DNA of 64,000 nucleotides. Source: Clavaria fumosa (Eukaryota; Basidiomycota; Agaricomycetes; Agaricales; Clavariaceae). The stretch lies in contig OX637798.1 in assembly GCA_951802425.1 (NCBI GenBank), positions 1,922,001 to 1,986,000 of the forward strand. Reading direction: 5' to 3'. The notes under the pieces are model-generated. The model saw only the letters and a program-made list of their open reading frames with translations, did no database searches and was not told where the DNA came from. Shown in pieces: positions 19,755 to 31,649 of the stretch. The position numbers were made by a program, and so were the translations under genes. Positions within the stretch are counted from its first letter, which is position 1. Each line of letters starts with the position of its first letter.

Positions 19755-20505
19755 AGTGAGGACGGCAGCAGGAATGGCAGCAGAGCGGGAGGTGGCGACA
19801 CCCAAACTATCCGTGCTGCCCATTGGCTACAAGTCTACTGTATTGCATCAGCGCGCACGACTGTTTTCATTCCAACTCGAGTCACTCAAGTTTGTTCTTC
19901 CAGCTCATTGCTGTCGCTGGAGGAGAAACCCAGAAACAATCACCGCAACCTCTGCGGAGTGCAACTGTCACCGATACCCGCTCCCAGCCCCATCGCCTGC
20001 ATGGAACGTACTTCCCTATTCTGGTCTCTCCTTTCTTCGTGAGTGTGTCCAAGCCTGTCCGTCTGTCTGCTTGTTAGACGTACTCACACACACCGGTTCT
20101 GACATCCAACATCGTGCCGACATTCAGGTGCATTTGCCGCTGAGGCACGGGCTTGTCAAGTCGCAGACTGCCCTGGCTGCGGATGATCAACAAGGCATCC
20201 GATGAGGAGGGACCGCGCCCACCGTTCTCCTCTGCGTCATTCTACTCTTGTGCGTCTGTGTCTGCCTATGCATCTGCTTTTGTGTCGTAGTCACAGCAGT
20301 CTATCTACTACCATCACCAACTCGACCCCCCCCAGCTGCCGCCACCTCTCGGCACATCAACGATTCACTCTGGACAGACACAAGCCTTTGCGTTGCGCCA
20401 GGGAAGAAATCCCGCTCGCGAGCACAACAGTAATGAAACCAATTTCGTTGGGGTCTGAGCTAGTGGCGTTGATGGCGGGCAGAGATGGCAATAGTGATGC
20501 GGCAG

Positions 20506-20562
20506 CAATGGCCCAGGTCCCCCACTGCGGTCAAAGGCCGATGACAGGGACCTGGGCCGTTG
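20506..20562. repeat. 57-bp hairpin repeat, copy 2
   Basis: CAATGGCCCAGGTCCC faces GGGACCTGGGCCGTTG, a 16-bp stem with one wobble. The loop shares CTGCGGTCAAAGGCCG-like words with copy 1 (CCGCTGTCACAGGCCG). Between and around the copies (19661-20978) no gene was recognised. Confidence 0.65.
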
Positions 20563-20978
20563 ATTCGCAGGAGACTGATGATCAGCTGGGCGGAGAGCGG
20601 GGCGAGGGCAAGAGTTAGGCAAACAGCAATAAAAACAAGAAACCAATCCATAGACGCATTCGGGTACGGCAATGTGGTGAGGAGCGCAGAGGGGGTGACC
20701 GTAGACAACATGGTGTTGCCGGAGCAGACGATGTTCGTGGCAGGTGGGGCCGTCGCGCGCGCCTAGGCAGAACGACCTGGTCGAGGCGTCATTTGTGGTG
20801 AATCAGCGGTATGCGAGTGGGGAGATGAAGCTGCAGACGGTGACGACGACGATCGTTGGGGGTGGCGGTGGCGGTGGCGGTATGTCTGTGTATTCCGCGT
20901 CGGCGTCGTCCATGGTGACTGCGTCTGCATCTGCGCCTACGGCCGCGTCTACGTCGCCGGTGGTGGGGAGGCGATAGA

Positions 20979-21082
20979 TTGGAGTCCATCGTTAAAACAG
21001 GGTGCAACTGCGTCGGTGAGCAAACGCAGCCGTGTATGTCCTCTTGGTCGACTGAATCGGCTGTTTGGCCCCGTCGCTCAGT
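20979..21082 (-). pseudogene. Inverted copy of the 5' UTR and first codons of the PAK-like kinase
   Basis: The reverse complement matches the leader of the kinase gene at about 25610-25725, including GACATACACGGCTGCGTTTG and the start ATGGACTCCAA, then diverges. It sits head-to-head against forward-oriented kinase exon sequence beginning at about 21085, so an inversion breakpoint lies at about 21083. Confidence 0.75.
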
Positions 21083-21084
21083 GC

Positions 21085-23180
21085 GCTCCCACCTCTCGAC
21101 TCGTACTACCTCTACTCCTACCGTTCTGCCACCAACCTCTTCACGTTTATTTCGCTCGCGCATTGTGTCCACCTCTTCGCCCACCCCAAGTCACTCCACC
21201 TTCACGACAACAGGATGAACAAGGACAGGGACCCTCGCTCGGCGCGTCTGACAAAGTCTTTTCTCAGATTCGCCAAACGCGGTGCGAGGAATCTGAAAAT
21301 TGCAGACTCGAAACAGACAGACCAGCCCGTTGAGGATGCTCCTGACAAGAACATATCTCTGCCTTGGAATTTTCAAGTGCGTGTCCCCCTCCGCTGCAAA
21401 TCTGTCTCATTTCTCTCTCTTCCCCAGCATAATATCCATATCGACGAAAGGTATGTTGCATCTGTTCCTTCCGCTGTCAATCATAGCTCAACCCATCACA
21501 GCTTTGGCGGTCTCCCTCCCTCCTGGTTCACCTCCCTCATGAAGGCCTGCTTCTTAACGGCAGAGATTGACACCATCCGCTCTCATCGTGTCAAGCTTCA
21601 TACTCACCCGACCTACTCGCTCATTCCCCTTTCTAATCTGTGTCCTTCGCCTCTCGTCTACCCCTCGCTTCCCTCACTCGACGCGAGCCGCACGCACTCG
21701 TATGCCAACTCGTCCGCAGACACGCGCTCGCGGTCGCCCGCTGCAAGTCGCTCCACTCTCACCCTGATCTCCGACAAGGGCCGGGACCCTCCCTTGGCAG
21801 GTCTGGCGAAGTCGTTTATCAGATTCGCCAAGCGCGGTGCAAAGGACCCGAACACCCCAGACTTGAAATAGACAGACCAGCCCGTTGAAGATGATGCTCC
21901 TGTCAAGGATATATCTCTGCCTTTCAATTTTTAAGTGCGTGTCTCTCCCCTCTGTTGTAAATCTATCTTACTTCCGTCTCTTCTCCAGCATAATATCCAT
22001 GTCGACGAAGGGTATGTTGCATCTGTTCCTTCCGCTGTCAATCATAGCTCATCTCATCACAGCTTTGGCGGTCTCCCTCCCTCCTGGTTCACCTCCCTCA
22101 TGAAGGCCTGCTTCTTAACGACAGAGATTGACACCATCCGCTCTCATCGTGTCAAGCTTCATACTCACCCGACCTACTCGCTCATTCCCCTTTCTACTGT
22201 GTCCTTTGCCTCTCGTCTACCCCTCGCTTCCCTCACTCGACGCGAGCCGCACGCACTCGTATGCCGACTCGTCCGCAGACATGCGCTCGCGGTCGCCAGC
22301 TGCAAGTCGCTCCACTCTCACCCTGATCTCCGACAAGGGCCGGGACCCTCCCTTGGCAGATCTGGCGAAGTCGTTTATCAGATTCGCCAAGCGCGGTGCA
22401 AAGAGCCCGAACACTCCAGACTCAGACCAGCCCGTTGAAGATGATGCCCCTGTCAGGGATATATCTCTGCCTTTCAATTTTCAAGTGCGAGTCTCTCCCC
22501 TCTGTTGTAAATCCATCTTACTTCCGTCTCTTCTCCAGCACAATATTAATGTCGACGCAGGGTATGTGGCACCTGTTCCTTGCACTGTCACCACCATAGC
22601 TCATCTCATCACAGCTTTGGCGGTCTCCCTCTCTCCTGGTCCACCTCCCTCATGGAGGACGGCTTCTCCGCGGAAGACATTGACAACATTCGCTCCCGTC
22701 GTATCAAGCTTCCTACTCCTATGGACAAGGATAGGGACTCTCCCTCATCGAGTCTGACGAAGTCGTTTTCCCGATTCGCCAAACGCTGTGCGAAAACTGC
22801 AGACTCGAAACAGACAGACCAGCCCGTTGAGGGTGCTCTTGGCAAGGACATATCTCTGCCTTGGAATTTTCAAGTGCGTATTTCTGTCTCCTCTGCTACA
22901 AATCTATCTCACTTCGTCTCTTCTCCAGCACAATATCCATGTCGACAAAGAAAGGGTATGTTGCATCTGTTCTTTGCGCCATCACCATCTAGCTCAACCC
23001 ATCACAGCTTCGGTGGTCTCCCTCTCTCCTGGTTTACCTCCCTCGTAGCGGCCGGCTTCTCCCCAGAAGAGATTGACAATATCCGTTCTCGCCGTCTCAA
23101 GCCTCCTGCCCATCTGACGTACCCATCCATCCCCCTTTCCGGTTTGTCTCCTTTACCTCTCATTCTCCCCACCTCTGGTG
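21085..23180 (+). pseudogene. Four tandem partial copies of the CRIB-containing 5' part of the kinase gene
   Basis: Approximate units: A 21085-21737, B 21738-22286, C 22287-22716, D 22717-23180. Each repeats the end of kinase exon 1 (SFxRFAKRGA, ISLPWNFQ), the following intron, the HNIHVDE microexon, the next intron and the start of exon 3 (FGGLPPSWFTSLM, IDTIRSHR). B and C are nearly identical, with unit length about 550 bp. Introns are kept, so these are DNA duplications, not retrocopies. No kinase domain follows, and copy B has stops before its splice donor (PDLK then TAG; FNF then TAA). The source gene is at 25706. Confidence 0.85.
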
Positions 23181-25705
23181 TACTCTTGAGTACCAACTCT
23201 ACATACTTGAGAACATAGAGAACATTTATAGCAAGTCCAATTGCCTCAACTCTCCTGTGTAAGATGTATTCCAACTGCTGGTCGAGGGATCGTCGTCGAC
23301 TGCTCCATTCAATCCACATTGATGTGCACTGACTCTTTTCACCCCCTTCGAACGATGAGCGCATCGATGAGCAGTTAGGCGGGTGGCACTAGATGTAGCT
23401 GACGACGACGCCCAGTTCGAGGGAGTGTGTTTGGATGAACATGAAGATGTCCTGTGCATAGCCATGCCCTTTCCCTCGCGCCGTACAACATCGGTAAATA
23501 GCCTCATCAGGAACGTATGCATATCTCGGGCGCGGAGTGGGCGTCAGTGCCATCGGTAGGGCTGAATATTGCTGAATCCAGATTGGCCTATTCAGCGCTG
23601 AGTTCACACTGCGAATTCACACTACCACATCACTGGACCGAAAAATCAAACTCGTTTTGCGAGAGAGTTCCCGCAGCTCGATGATAACCTTTTATGTGCG
23701 TGAGAGACTTGAACACCTGACGAGGCCTGATATATTGTAGGCCGATTATCTCAATGCAAACGAATTCCATTCTTTCGAATTTGGTGCTCGAATATCTCAA
23801 TAATCCGACTACCTTCCGAATTCCCAATGGAGAAACATGGCTTAAGGAATATCATCGTTGACAGAGACACTCGTTTTCGAGATCAACGCGGTCTCTACGC
23901 GTAACGGAAGTGCCATGGATCGCATGATGAGAGGGTTGGAAGTGCACCGTTTGTGCACGCAAGGCCCGGCTCCATACAACAAGGACATCGCGTTTGCAGG
24001 CAAACCGGTAGTTCGCACCTTTCACCGTGATGTTGGTGCTATTGACTGGCAGGTGGTGAGCCATAACATAACACTGCCAGTGCGGTCGTGTCTGAAGCTT
24101 CAGAATCCCAGAGATGGTGCCTGATGGTGCGGACACTCCAGTTGCCTCGCGGTACTTTTCGTTATTGTAAGGGGGAAATAGTTCTCGACTCTCATCTCCC
24201 GTCGAGCTAATACGCGTTATGGAAAGACGAAAAGTGAGACACTAGACGGACGCAAGACTAACAGAGACGTAGCTACGAAAGCTGCGAGGACCATACTTTA
24301 GCATGTGTGGTTTGACAGCCAAGCTGAGGAGCGGGAGAGAGAATGGAGGGTTAACTTCTTGAGCGCATAATTCCGACGCCTCATTCCAGCCATTCCTAGG
24401 GAGCATGAACGGTCAATATCCACACGCCGCAGCTGCGTAGCCTCGTCAGTCTTCAGAGATGGAAGGGAGACCACCTCCTCTGAGACTTTCGCTCACTCCT
24501 CAAAACAGTGAGCACGTCCTAGTCTGCGCACCGGGTAACAGTATCCTACATGACTGACTTTGCACCAATTGTTTTTTGCAAGCCGACAAGGCCGAAGGAT
24601 CGTGAGAATAATGGGAAGGCGGGAACAGTGGCTGGACTTGCGGGAGCAGGCGTAGTCGAAAGCGTCAGATGAGGAGTACTGCAGGCCGCTTCGGATATTT
24701 GCAGAGCAAATGGTTCCAGTGGTGTTCATCTGAGTGCAAGGCTTGGCAACGACAGGCAAAGGCAGAGTCGCCCTATGGTCCTGTGACAGTACTGGTATGG
24801 CACGCAGAATGTAAGAGCCCATTACGTGGGGTGATTTCTGTCAGGGTATTGTTGACCGCCGCACTGCCAGCGCTGGGTCTGCGGAAGAAACTCGGAGCAG
24901 GATCACACGAAAAGTCATGCGAAAAACAGGGATCCCTGCGTCTCAGATGGGTCTCTAATTCACCACTACTTGAAGCCATGAATTCGCCGCTGGGCTGCTG
25001 AAATTACACCACGTGAGCGCGAGCGTGTTTGGAAGGACCCCTTAGCAGCACTTCCTTCTGAAAGGCAACATCAGCGCCTAGAATCATTAAGCGAACAGCA
25101 GATCCAGGGAAGATTGGTGGGTACCACAGCGAGCATGAAGGATAGATCATCTCGTGTGATTGCCACGCTCGTGAGAAACTGAAACTCTGTATGTATCATA
25201 GTGGCGGCGACGAACCGCGTTTCAAGAGAACGGTATCAAAGGAATTGTCGCCCCATTTCAAGTCTGTACTCCAACGTTTTAACTTTTCACCAGTATACCG
25301 TATCCGTGCTGAACGTTGAACGTCAACGCCAACGCCAAAAATGCCAGACAAGAGAGAGAAGCCTGCCGGTGGCTGTGCTTGTAATCCAAAAAGGGAAATT
25401 ATTTGAATTTGATTACGTAAAATTCAAATAATTAATAATAAATTCGAACTGTAACCGCCCACCTCCTCCTCCTCCTGCTCCCTCTCCGTTGCTCGCTCTG
25501 CGACACGACGATAGGGCTGTATCTGCCACCAAAAAACTCATCAGGGGGACCCTTGTGTTGTTTGCAACGCTATAGCTTGGCAAACACTGAAACAGCGGCG
25601 TCGTCGTTGCGCACAGAGCGACGGGGTCAAACAGCCGATTCAGTCAACCGAGAGGACATACACGGCTGCGTTTGCTCATCAACGCCGTTGCACCCGTTTT
25701 TAACA
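23181..25705. other. Intergenic, nothing recognised; contains the kinase 5' leader
   Basis: Only short unsupported ORFs on both strands. 25400-25440 is AT-rich. From about 25600 the sequence is the probable 5' UTR of the kinase, also found inverted at 20979-21082. Confidence 0.6.
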
Positions 25706-28700
25706 ATGGACTCCAACCCAAAGCCGTCCTCTGCTTCCTCCCTTTTCTCCTCCTTCAAAGTCTTCAACTTCCGCAGTAGTACCTCACCGGAAGAAGACGA
25801 CCGCCCGCCACCTCTCCCACCGAAGGACTCGTACTACCTCTACAACAACCGCTCTGCCACAAATCTCCTCATGTTCGCTCGCTCGCGCGTTGCGTCCACC
25901 TCTTCGCCTGCCCCAAGTCGCTCCACTCTCACCCTGACCTCCGTCAACAGTGACAAGGACAGGGACCCTCCCTCAGCCTCAGCGAGTCTGGCGAAGTCAT
26001 TTTTCAGATTTGCCAAGCGCGGTGCGAGAAGTCCGAGAACCCTAGACTCGAAACAGACAGACCAGCCCGTTGAGGATGCTCCTGACAAGGACATATCTCT
26101 GCCTTGGAATTTTCAAGTGCGTGTCTCTATCTCGTTCGCTGCAAATCTATCTCACTTCTGTCTCTTCTCCAGCACAATATCCATGTAGACGAAGGGTATG
26201 TTGCATCTATTTCTTCCGCTGTCAATCGTAGCTCAACCCACCATAGCTTTGGCGGTCTCCCTCCCTCCTGGTCCACCTCCCTTATGGAGGCCGGCTTCTC
26301 TACAGAAGACATCGACAACATCCGCTCCCGTCGTATCAAGCTTCCTACCCATCCGATCTACTCGCAGCCCACCTCCCCTTCCAATTTGTCTCCTTCGCCT
26401 TTCGTCCACCCCCCCACCTCCGGTGTACTTTCCCGCCCGTCACCCCGCACTTCATCCCTCCGCGGACACGGCTCGCCCGGGTCTTCCAGCTCGTCCCACG
26501 CGAGTCACACGTCCGCCCCCACACGCTCTGCCCCGCCGCCGCGCGTCGCACCCATCATTACCGCCACCGCTACCACCACCGCTCCAACCAGTACATTGTC
26601 CCAATCGCTCTCCTCCCTCCCCCTCCCCAACATCGGCCCACTCCACCGCCCGCAGGCGTCCGGCGCCTCTCTTTCCTCGCTCGACATGAGCCGCACGCAC
26701 TCGTATGCTGACTCATCTGCAGACATGCGCTCGCGGCTCGCGCATGTCTCCCATGCGAGCAGCACGCTCACGCCGCTGCTCATCCCGGGCGCGCCGCAAG
26801 GCGCAATGGCTCTCCACCCGGTCGCCCCGTTAAGGCTCGCCTCAGCAGTGTCTCCGGCTGTCGCTACTGAGGAAAGCCGAATGGCGATGACGGCGCCGAC
26901 CACTCAACAACCCTTCGTCTTCCCGCCCAAAGTGGCTCTGCCTGCCACCCCGTCCCCGTCTACAGGTGCCCTGCAGACGTCATCTTCGATGAGCTCCAAC
27001 GCGGAGCCAACCGACGCCGCAGCCACCCAGCAGCCACCGAGACCGATATCCCCTGCGCGCCCCGGGTTGGGCAACATGCCGCCGCGCCTGTCCTTCCACG
27101 ATGGCATCTGGGAAGGGTGGGCGGAGCAGCTCATGAGTGCTCTGCCGAGTGTCGCGAGCGAGACGGGGTCCGCGTCCGGGGACTCCAAGCGCACCTTCGC
27201 GGAGGAGCAGGAGCGCTTGCTTGCGGAGGGCCAGGCGGCGGCAGGGGAGGGCCCTGCGAGCCCGACAGTGTCGCTGCAGGCGGAGGCTGCTGGTAATAAC
27301 AAGACTGGCGACGCGGAGTCGCCGCTGCCGACGTCCCCGATCGCGAAGAACCCGCCTCCGCCGCGCTGGGTCCAGCTGCAGAAGCCCCTGCCTTCGCCGC
27401 TGCCGCAGGTTCCTGAAGTGGAGAAGGAACAGGAAGTTGCGGGGAGCCCGGAGGGTGAGCGTGTCGAGGTTCCGTCTCCAGAGGGTGTGGAAACGGATCT
27501 GACGTCGCCCTTGTGGGATGAAGTCATGGGGATGGTCGCCGAAGATCAACCTAAAGAAACCCTTGACGCTGACGATCTTCAAGACGTACCAGTCGCACGG
27601 CAAGACCGTCCGGCCGTCGAAGAGCCTGAGAGACCAGTCCGACCACCCCCGCCGACACGCAAGCCGCCTCCTACACCCATCGTTGTGCAGAAGGAGACCG
27701 ACGAAGCATACGACGGCGTGTCCGTGGTACGCAGCCCGGGTTTCGACGGCGCAGGGCCCCTCAGCCCTGGATTCGACAGCGCAGGGCTGCTCAGCCCACC
27801 CGCGCTGCGCTCGGAGGAGCGTGCGACGTCCAACTCGAACCGCGACTCGGGTGCGAGCACGCTCAGCATGACGAGCGAGACGACGGTGACGCACGCGGTC
27901 GTGAGCAGCGTGCGTGCGTTCGGGACGCGCGCGGTGGCGGAGAAGGTGCGCGTTGGCGGCGAGGAGGATGGAGACGCGCAACAGCAACTTCTGCAACTCC
28001 AGCGGCTGCGCCTGCAGCAGACGGGCGAGGCGAAGGTGAAGCAGCCAGACGGGTGTGGCGGGTCGTCCGAGAGCGGCGCGACGCCGCCGCTCAGCGCGCG
28101 ATTCAGCAGCGGGTCGAGCGGGTCTGGCAGCGGGAGCCCATCGTCGTCTCTTGTCCACGAACGCGAGACGCCGCTTACGGACCTCGAGGCATACCCGGAG
28201 GAAGAAGGCATATTCGAGACGGGGAAGACAACCCTCGACGATGCACGAGTCGCGCACGACGCCGACAAACCTGTGCGGCCCTCTATCATCATCCACCCTA
28301 CTTCACCTCTGGAACCGCCGCCTTCCACCGCTCTGTCACCGCCCAGTGTGACTTCATCTACCTCGCCAGCAACGCCGTCGGCCCGCTACACAGGCTGGGT
28401 CAGCAGACTCGTCGCTCCCCTGAAGGAGTACATTGACGAGAGCGTGGACCCGCGGGAGCATTACCTGGACCTGACGGAGATTGCAGAGGGCGAGAGTGGG
28501 AGCGTGTTTGCTGCACGTATTGTGGGTGCAGAGAAACTGAAGCTATCTCCAACGGCGGCTGTGGGCAATGCCGTGGCGATCAAGAACGTGCCCCTTGTTC
28601 CCTCAGGCTCGCCGAAGCTGCTGGAGTTGAAGAGAGAACTCGATGTGCTTAGGGGCCTCCGCCATGACAATGTGTTGACGATTGACCAGCTGTACGTGGA

Positions 28701-29624
28701 TGTTGTAGAAGACTCACTGTGGATCCGGATGGAATTGATGGAGAAGAGTCTTGCGGATGTGTTGTCTATGGTTGAGGCTGGGCTGATGTTGCAGGAAAGG
28801 ATCATTGCGCGGTTTGCGAGTGATGTAAGTGTTTCCTCGTTTACTCCGTGCCGCGTCAGCATGTTCATTATCCTGGCAGGTTCTTCGGGGGCTAGATTAT
28901 TTGCAAAGTCATCGGGTCGCACATCGTGATGTGCGATCGGATAACCTGTTAATTAACAGCGCCGGTGTGCTGAAAATTTGTAAGTGTTAAGATTTTACTA
29001 TCATTTTGTCCATACTGAACCATTCACCAGCTGACTTCTCGAGCGCTGTGCGTTTGCCACCTGAGTCTCCAATGTGCGATGAACCAGCGGGCGTGATATA
29101 CTGGCAGGTGAGTAGCTTTGGATTCTGCACTTCGCCTTTCTACTCACACTTTGCTCAGGCGCCAGAAGTGCGAAGGTAAAAAATCCCTTGTATTCTTCAT
29201 ATAGTTAACTGACGTCTACTTCCCACAGTGGACCCTACGACGCACTAAAGATTGACGTCTGGTCGATGGGCGCAACTGTGTGGGAGATGGCGGAGACGCA
29301 ACCGCCGTTCGCTGATGCCGACGTTCAGGGACGAATCACTGACCACTGGCCACCGCTGCAGCAACCTGAACTCTATTCCCGATCCTTCCACGAGTTCCTG
29401 CGCACTTGCTCACATCCTGCGTCGTCGCGCCCCAATCCATCAGACTTGCTGACGGTGAGTGCTGTTGTGGAATGTCACTCCGGTGCTGACTTGTTCCCTA
29501 GAATCTATTTATTCAGAATGCGTGCGGGCGTCAAGTCATTGTGCAGGTACTTGCACAATGTAGGACAATTGAGCAAAGACTTTCCGAGACCGATGCTGCG
29601 GAGGAACCCTTGGGCTATTCATGA
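25706..29624 (+). CDS. PAK/STE20-like protein kinase with CRIB domain, 1184 aa
   Basis: Exons 25706-26116, 26173-26195 (23 nt), 26247-28824, 28880-28979, 29031-29107, 29159-29175 (17 nt), 29229-29454 and 29502-29624 join in frame. CRIB/PBD domain at residues about 130-165: ISLPWNFQ + HNIHVDEG + FGGLPPSW, the Cdc42/Rac-binding signature. A long Ser/Pro-rich disordered region (about 170-910) follows, then the kinase domain: glycine loop EGESGSVFAA, VAIK lysine, HRDVRSDN catalytic loop, DFS in place of DFG, APEVR, and IDVWSMGATVWEMA. PAKs signal from Cdc42/Rac to actin, polarity and mating. The DFG glycine is replaced by Ser and the activation segment is short (SSAVRLPPESPM), so activity may be altered. 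The 5' end has been copied several times upstream. Start ATG 25706 is supported by the conserved leader in the inverted copy. Confidence 0.9.
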
Positions 29625-30633
29625 TACTTACGACTTGTGGATGCTTCCGACTGGTGGATACTTCTTTCTCCCTCTTCAAATTCTAGGCCTTCAGTTATCT
29701 ATCTTATCTAATGGCCCTCTTTTTCAATGGCCATCACCTTGTGTTATTGCATCCTTGCCTTCATTCATGACGATTTCATGCTTTCCTCCCGTAGATAGGG
29801 CCTGTGGGCAGATTGGTGGTACGACCCAGATTCACATTGGAGTAGGGGCAAATCCCAGTTTATCGTACCTTCACGCGAATCGGAGATCTTTTACTCGCGT
29901 TATGTAAATCGTGTTGCCTTATCCATTTGCTCAGCACTTTGCCTCTTGATTCGGTGATGTGGCCTCGAAATTCCAGAGTGGCAGATTTAGACCCAACAAC
30001 TGAAACAGACATCAAAGTCGTACTGTTCTGCTTCCCATCCTAATAAATAGGTATGATTCGATGGGTTTCTGATGAGATCTGTCGAAGAGTAGCGCAGCAT
30101 TAAGCGATGCAGTCTGAAAGACTCTGGATTGCAAGAAGCCATGTACTACAGTACCTGACCTAAACTTACTCGACACAGCCTCCAAACCTGACTAGATTGC
30201 AAGGTTACCTATAATACATACACCACACACCCTCCTTCTTCATCACACCAGTCACGTGGATGAGTATTGGCACATCGCAGACCAGGTCAGCCACGAACAA
30301 CACAACCACGTCGCCAGCTTTAAGGGGGACTGGAAATGGTGCGTGCGTTTAAGCAAAGTGCTTGTATAAGCATCACGCGTTCCCCTCAGAGCCATCACAT
30401 GATGTGATCAAGCTGTGTCTTTCCTTTACCAGGACGAGCGGCTGGGATGCTCGCCACGCGACCATTCAACTTCGCTGACAGCTTCCACGGTGTGTCCTCT
30501 TTAACTAGCTCATGGAAGCCACACCTTTGGTTGCAGATCACATTCGAAACAGCCCATATTTGTATGGCTTCATCTTCACACGAGACAAAGGACTGTTGTG
30601 CTCTCTGTGCTCCCCAGCTTCCCAGCGTTCCCC
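29625..30633. other. Intergenic, nothing recognised
   Basis: 3' flank of the kinase and 5' flank of the next gene. Only short overlapping ORFs without family features. Confidence 0.6.
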
Positions 30634-31299
30634 ATGGCTGCTCTTCCCGGAGCACAAGTCACCCCAGAGGCGTCTGTGTCCTCTGTTCCACATATCGATG
30701 GCTTGTCCACCTCGACACTCGCCATCATCGCTGCTGCATTGATTATTGGCTGCATTGTTATTGTGACGGCCGTGACGCTCTGCATTCAATATATTAGCTC
30801 GCGCTCGGCTCGACAGCCTCCTCAACGCTCTTTTGCGGACTCTGAGGTGTTTTGTATGCCCTTTTAAACCATGGAACATCGATAATAAACGTGTTGCGTA
30901 ACTTAGATTGCTCATAGGGGTGACGGTCATGGAACAACCTCTGTACACCCGTACCTCAAACCTCTCGGGCTTTTTGCTGCCCCCAGTCCACTTCACACGT
31001 CGGACCTCAAGGCACATTTTCTCGAGCTTGAAGATGAAACATTGTCGTCCCCGTCAACACCTTCTCCATCGCCGGAACATCGTCGCAACTCAGCAGTCGA
31101 GACAATCCATCCAAATGCAACTGGAGAACTCCTCGGATCCTTCTCCGACGGGGCTTTCATCGAAAGCAAGAACCTTGTTGATGCAAAGGCCCAAGAGCGA
31201 CTTGCTAAGCGGATGCGAGCTGCTTGGATCTTGCAGCTGCAGCATCCGTACATCTCCCAGTATGACCTCATTCGTGGCAGAGGGCGCGGGCATACATGA
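30634..31299 (+). CDS. Single-pass membrane protein of unknown function, 201 aa
   Basis: Two exons, 30634-30846 and 30907-31299, with a 60-bp intron (GTGTTT donor, TTAG acceptor) joining in phase 0. A short N-terminal part (MAALPGAQVTPEASVSS) is followed by one strong membrane segment (STLAIIAAALIIGCIVIV, residues about 30-52). A cytosolic or lumenal tail follows with HPYLKPLGLF, a Ser/Pro-rich stretch (SSPSTPSPSPEH) and an Ala/Lys/Arg helix (KAQERLAKRMRAAW). No signal peptide is evident. I do not recognise the family. Its 3' end at 31285-31299 coincides with the boundary of the RPC1-tail duplication, so the original C-terminus could have been altered by that event. Confidence 0.6.
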
Positions 31300-31612
31300 G
31301 ACTTCTGGAGGAAAGAGACTTAAAAACTCGATTTCATAAACATCACTCTATCTAATGACAAGTATGCAGTACGACGTTTGACAAATCACTTTTTGACGAC
31401 TGAGCTTATTCATTCGACGAGCCAGAGTAGCAAAAACGCTGGTCGTGGTTGCACTTGTACTATTATCTTGAGCTACAGTCATCATCGTTCGTCTTCCCAA
31501 AGGCCGAAGCATCGAATAAATGATCAGTTGTTTTCTCAAAAGAGGCCAGCATCAACGCGCTATCCTTCATTTTGGCAACGCCAAAGCGCGTGATATCACC
31601 TTCTTTGTTTCG
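31285..31612 (-). pseudogene. Duplicated 3' end of the RPC1 gene
   Basis: About 330 bp matching 38355-38940, i.e. the RPC1 downstream flank and the next-to-last coding exon. In the minus strand it encodes [24 protein letters not shown] and [10 protein letters not shown] as in RPC1. Relative to the parent an internal piece of about 245 bp is missing (38573-38818 has no counterpart). The shared flank includes CATACATGAGACTTCTGGAG. Confidence 0.85.
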
Positions 31613-31649
31613 TCCACATTGCCCTTCTCTTTGTGTACACTGTCTTACC

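Noticed and set aside
26980..28328. Long minus-strand ORFs opposite the kinase
   Set aside because: They mirror the GC-rich disordered region of the kinase and have no domain features.
30447..30797. ORF of 116 aa overlapping the TM-protein start
   Set aside because: Different frame from the two-exon TM gene, with no hydrophobic segment or domain.
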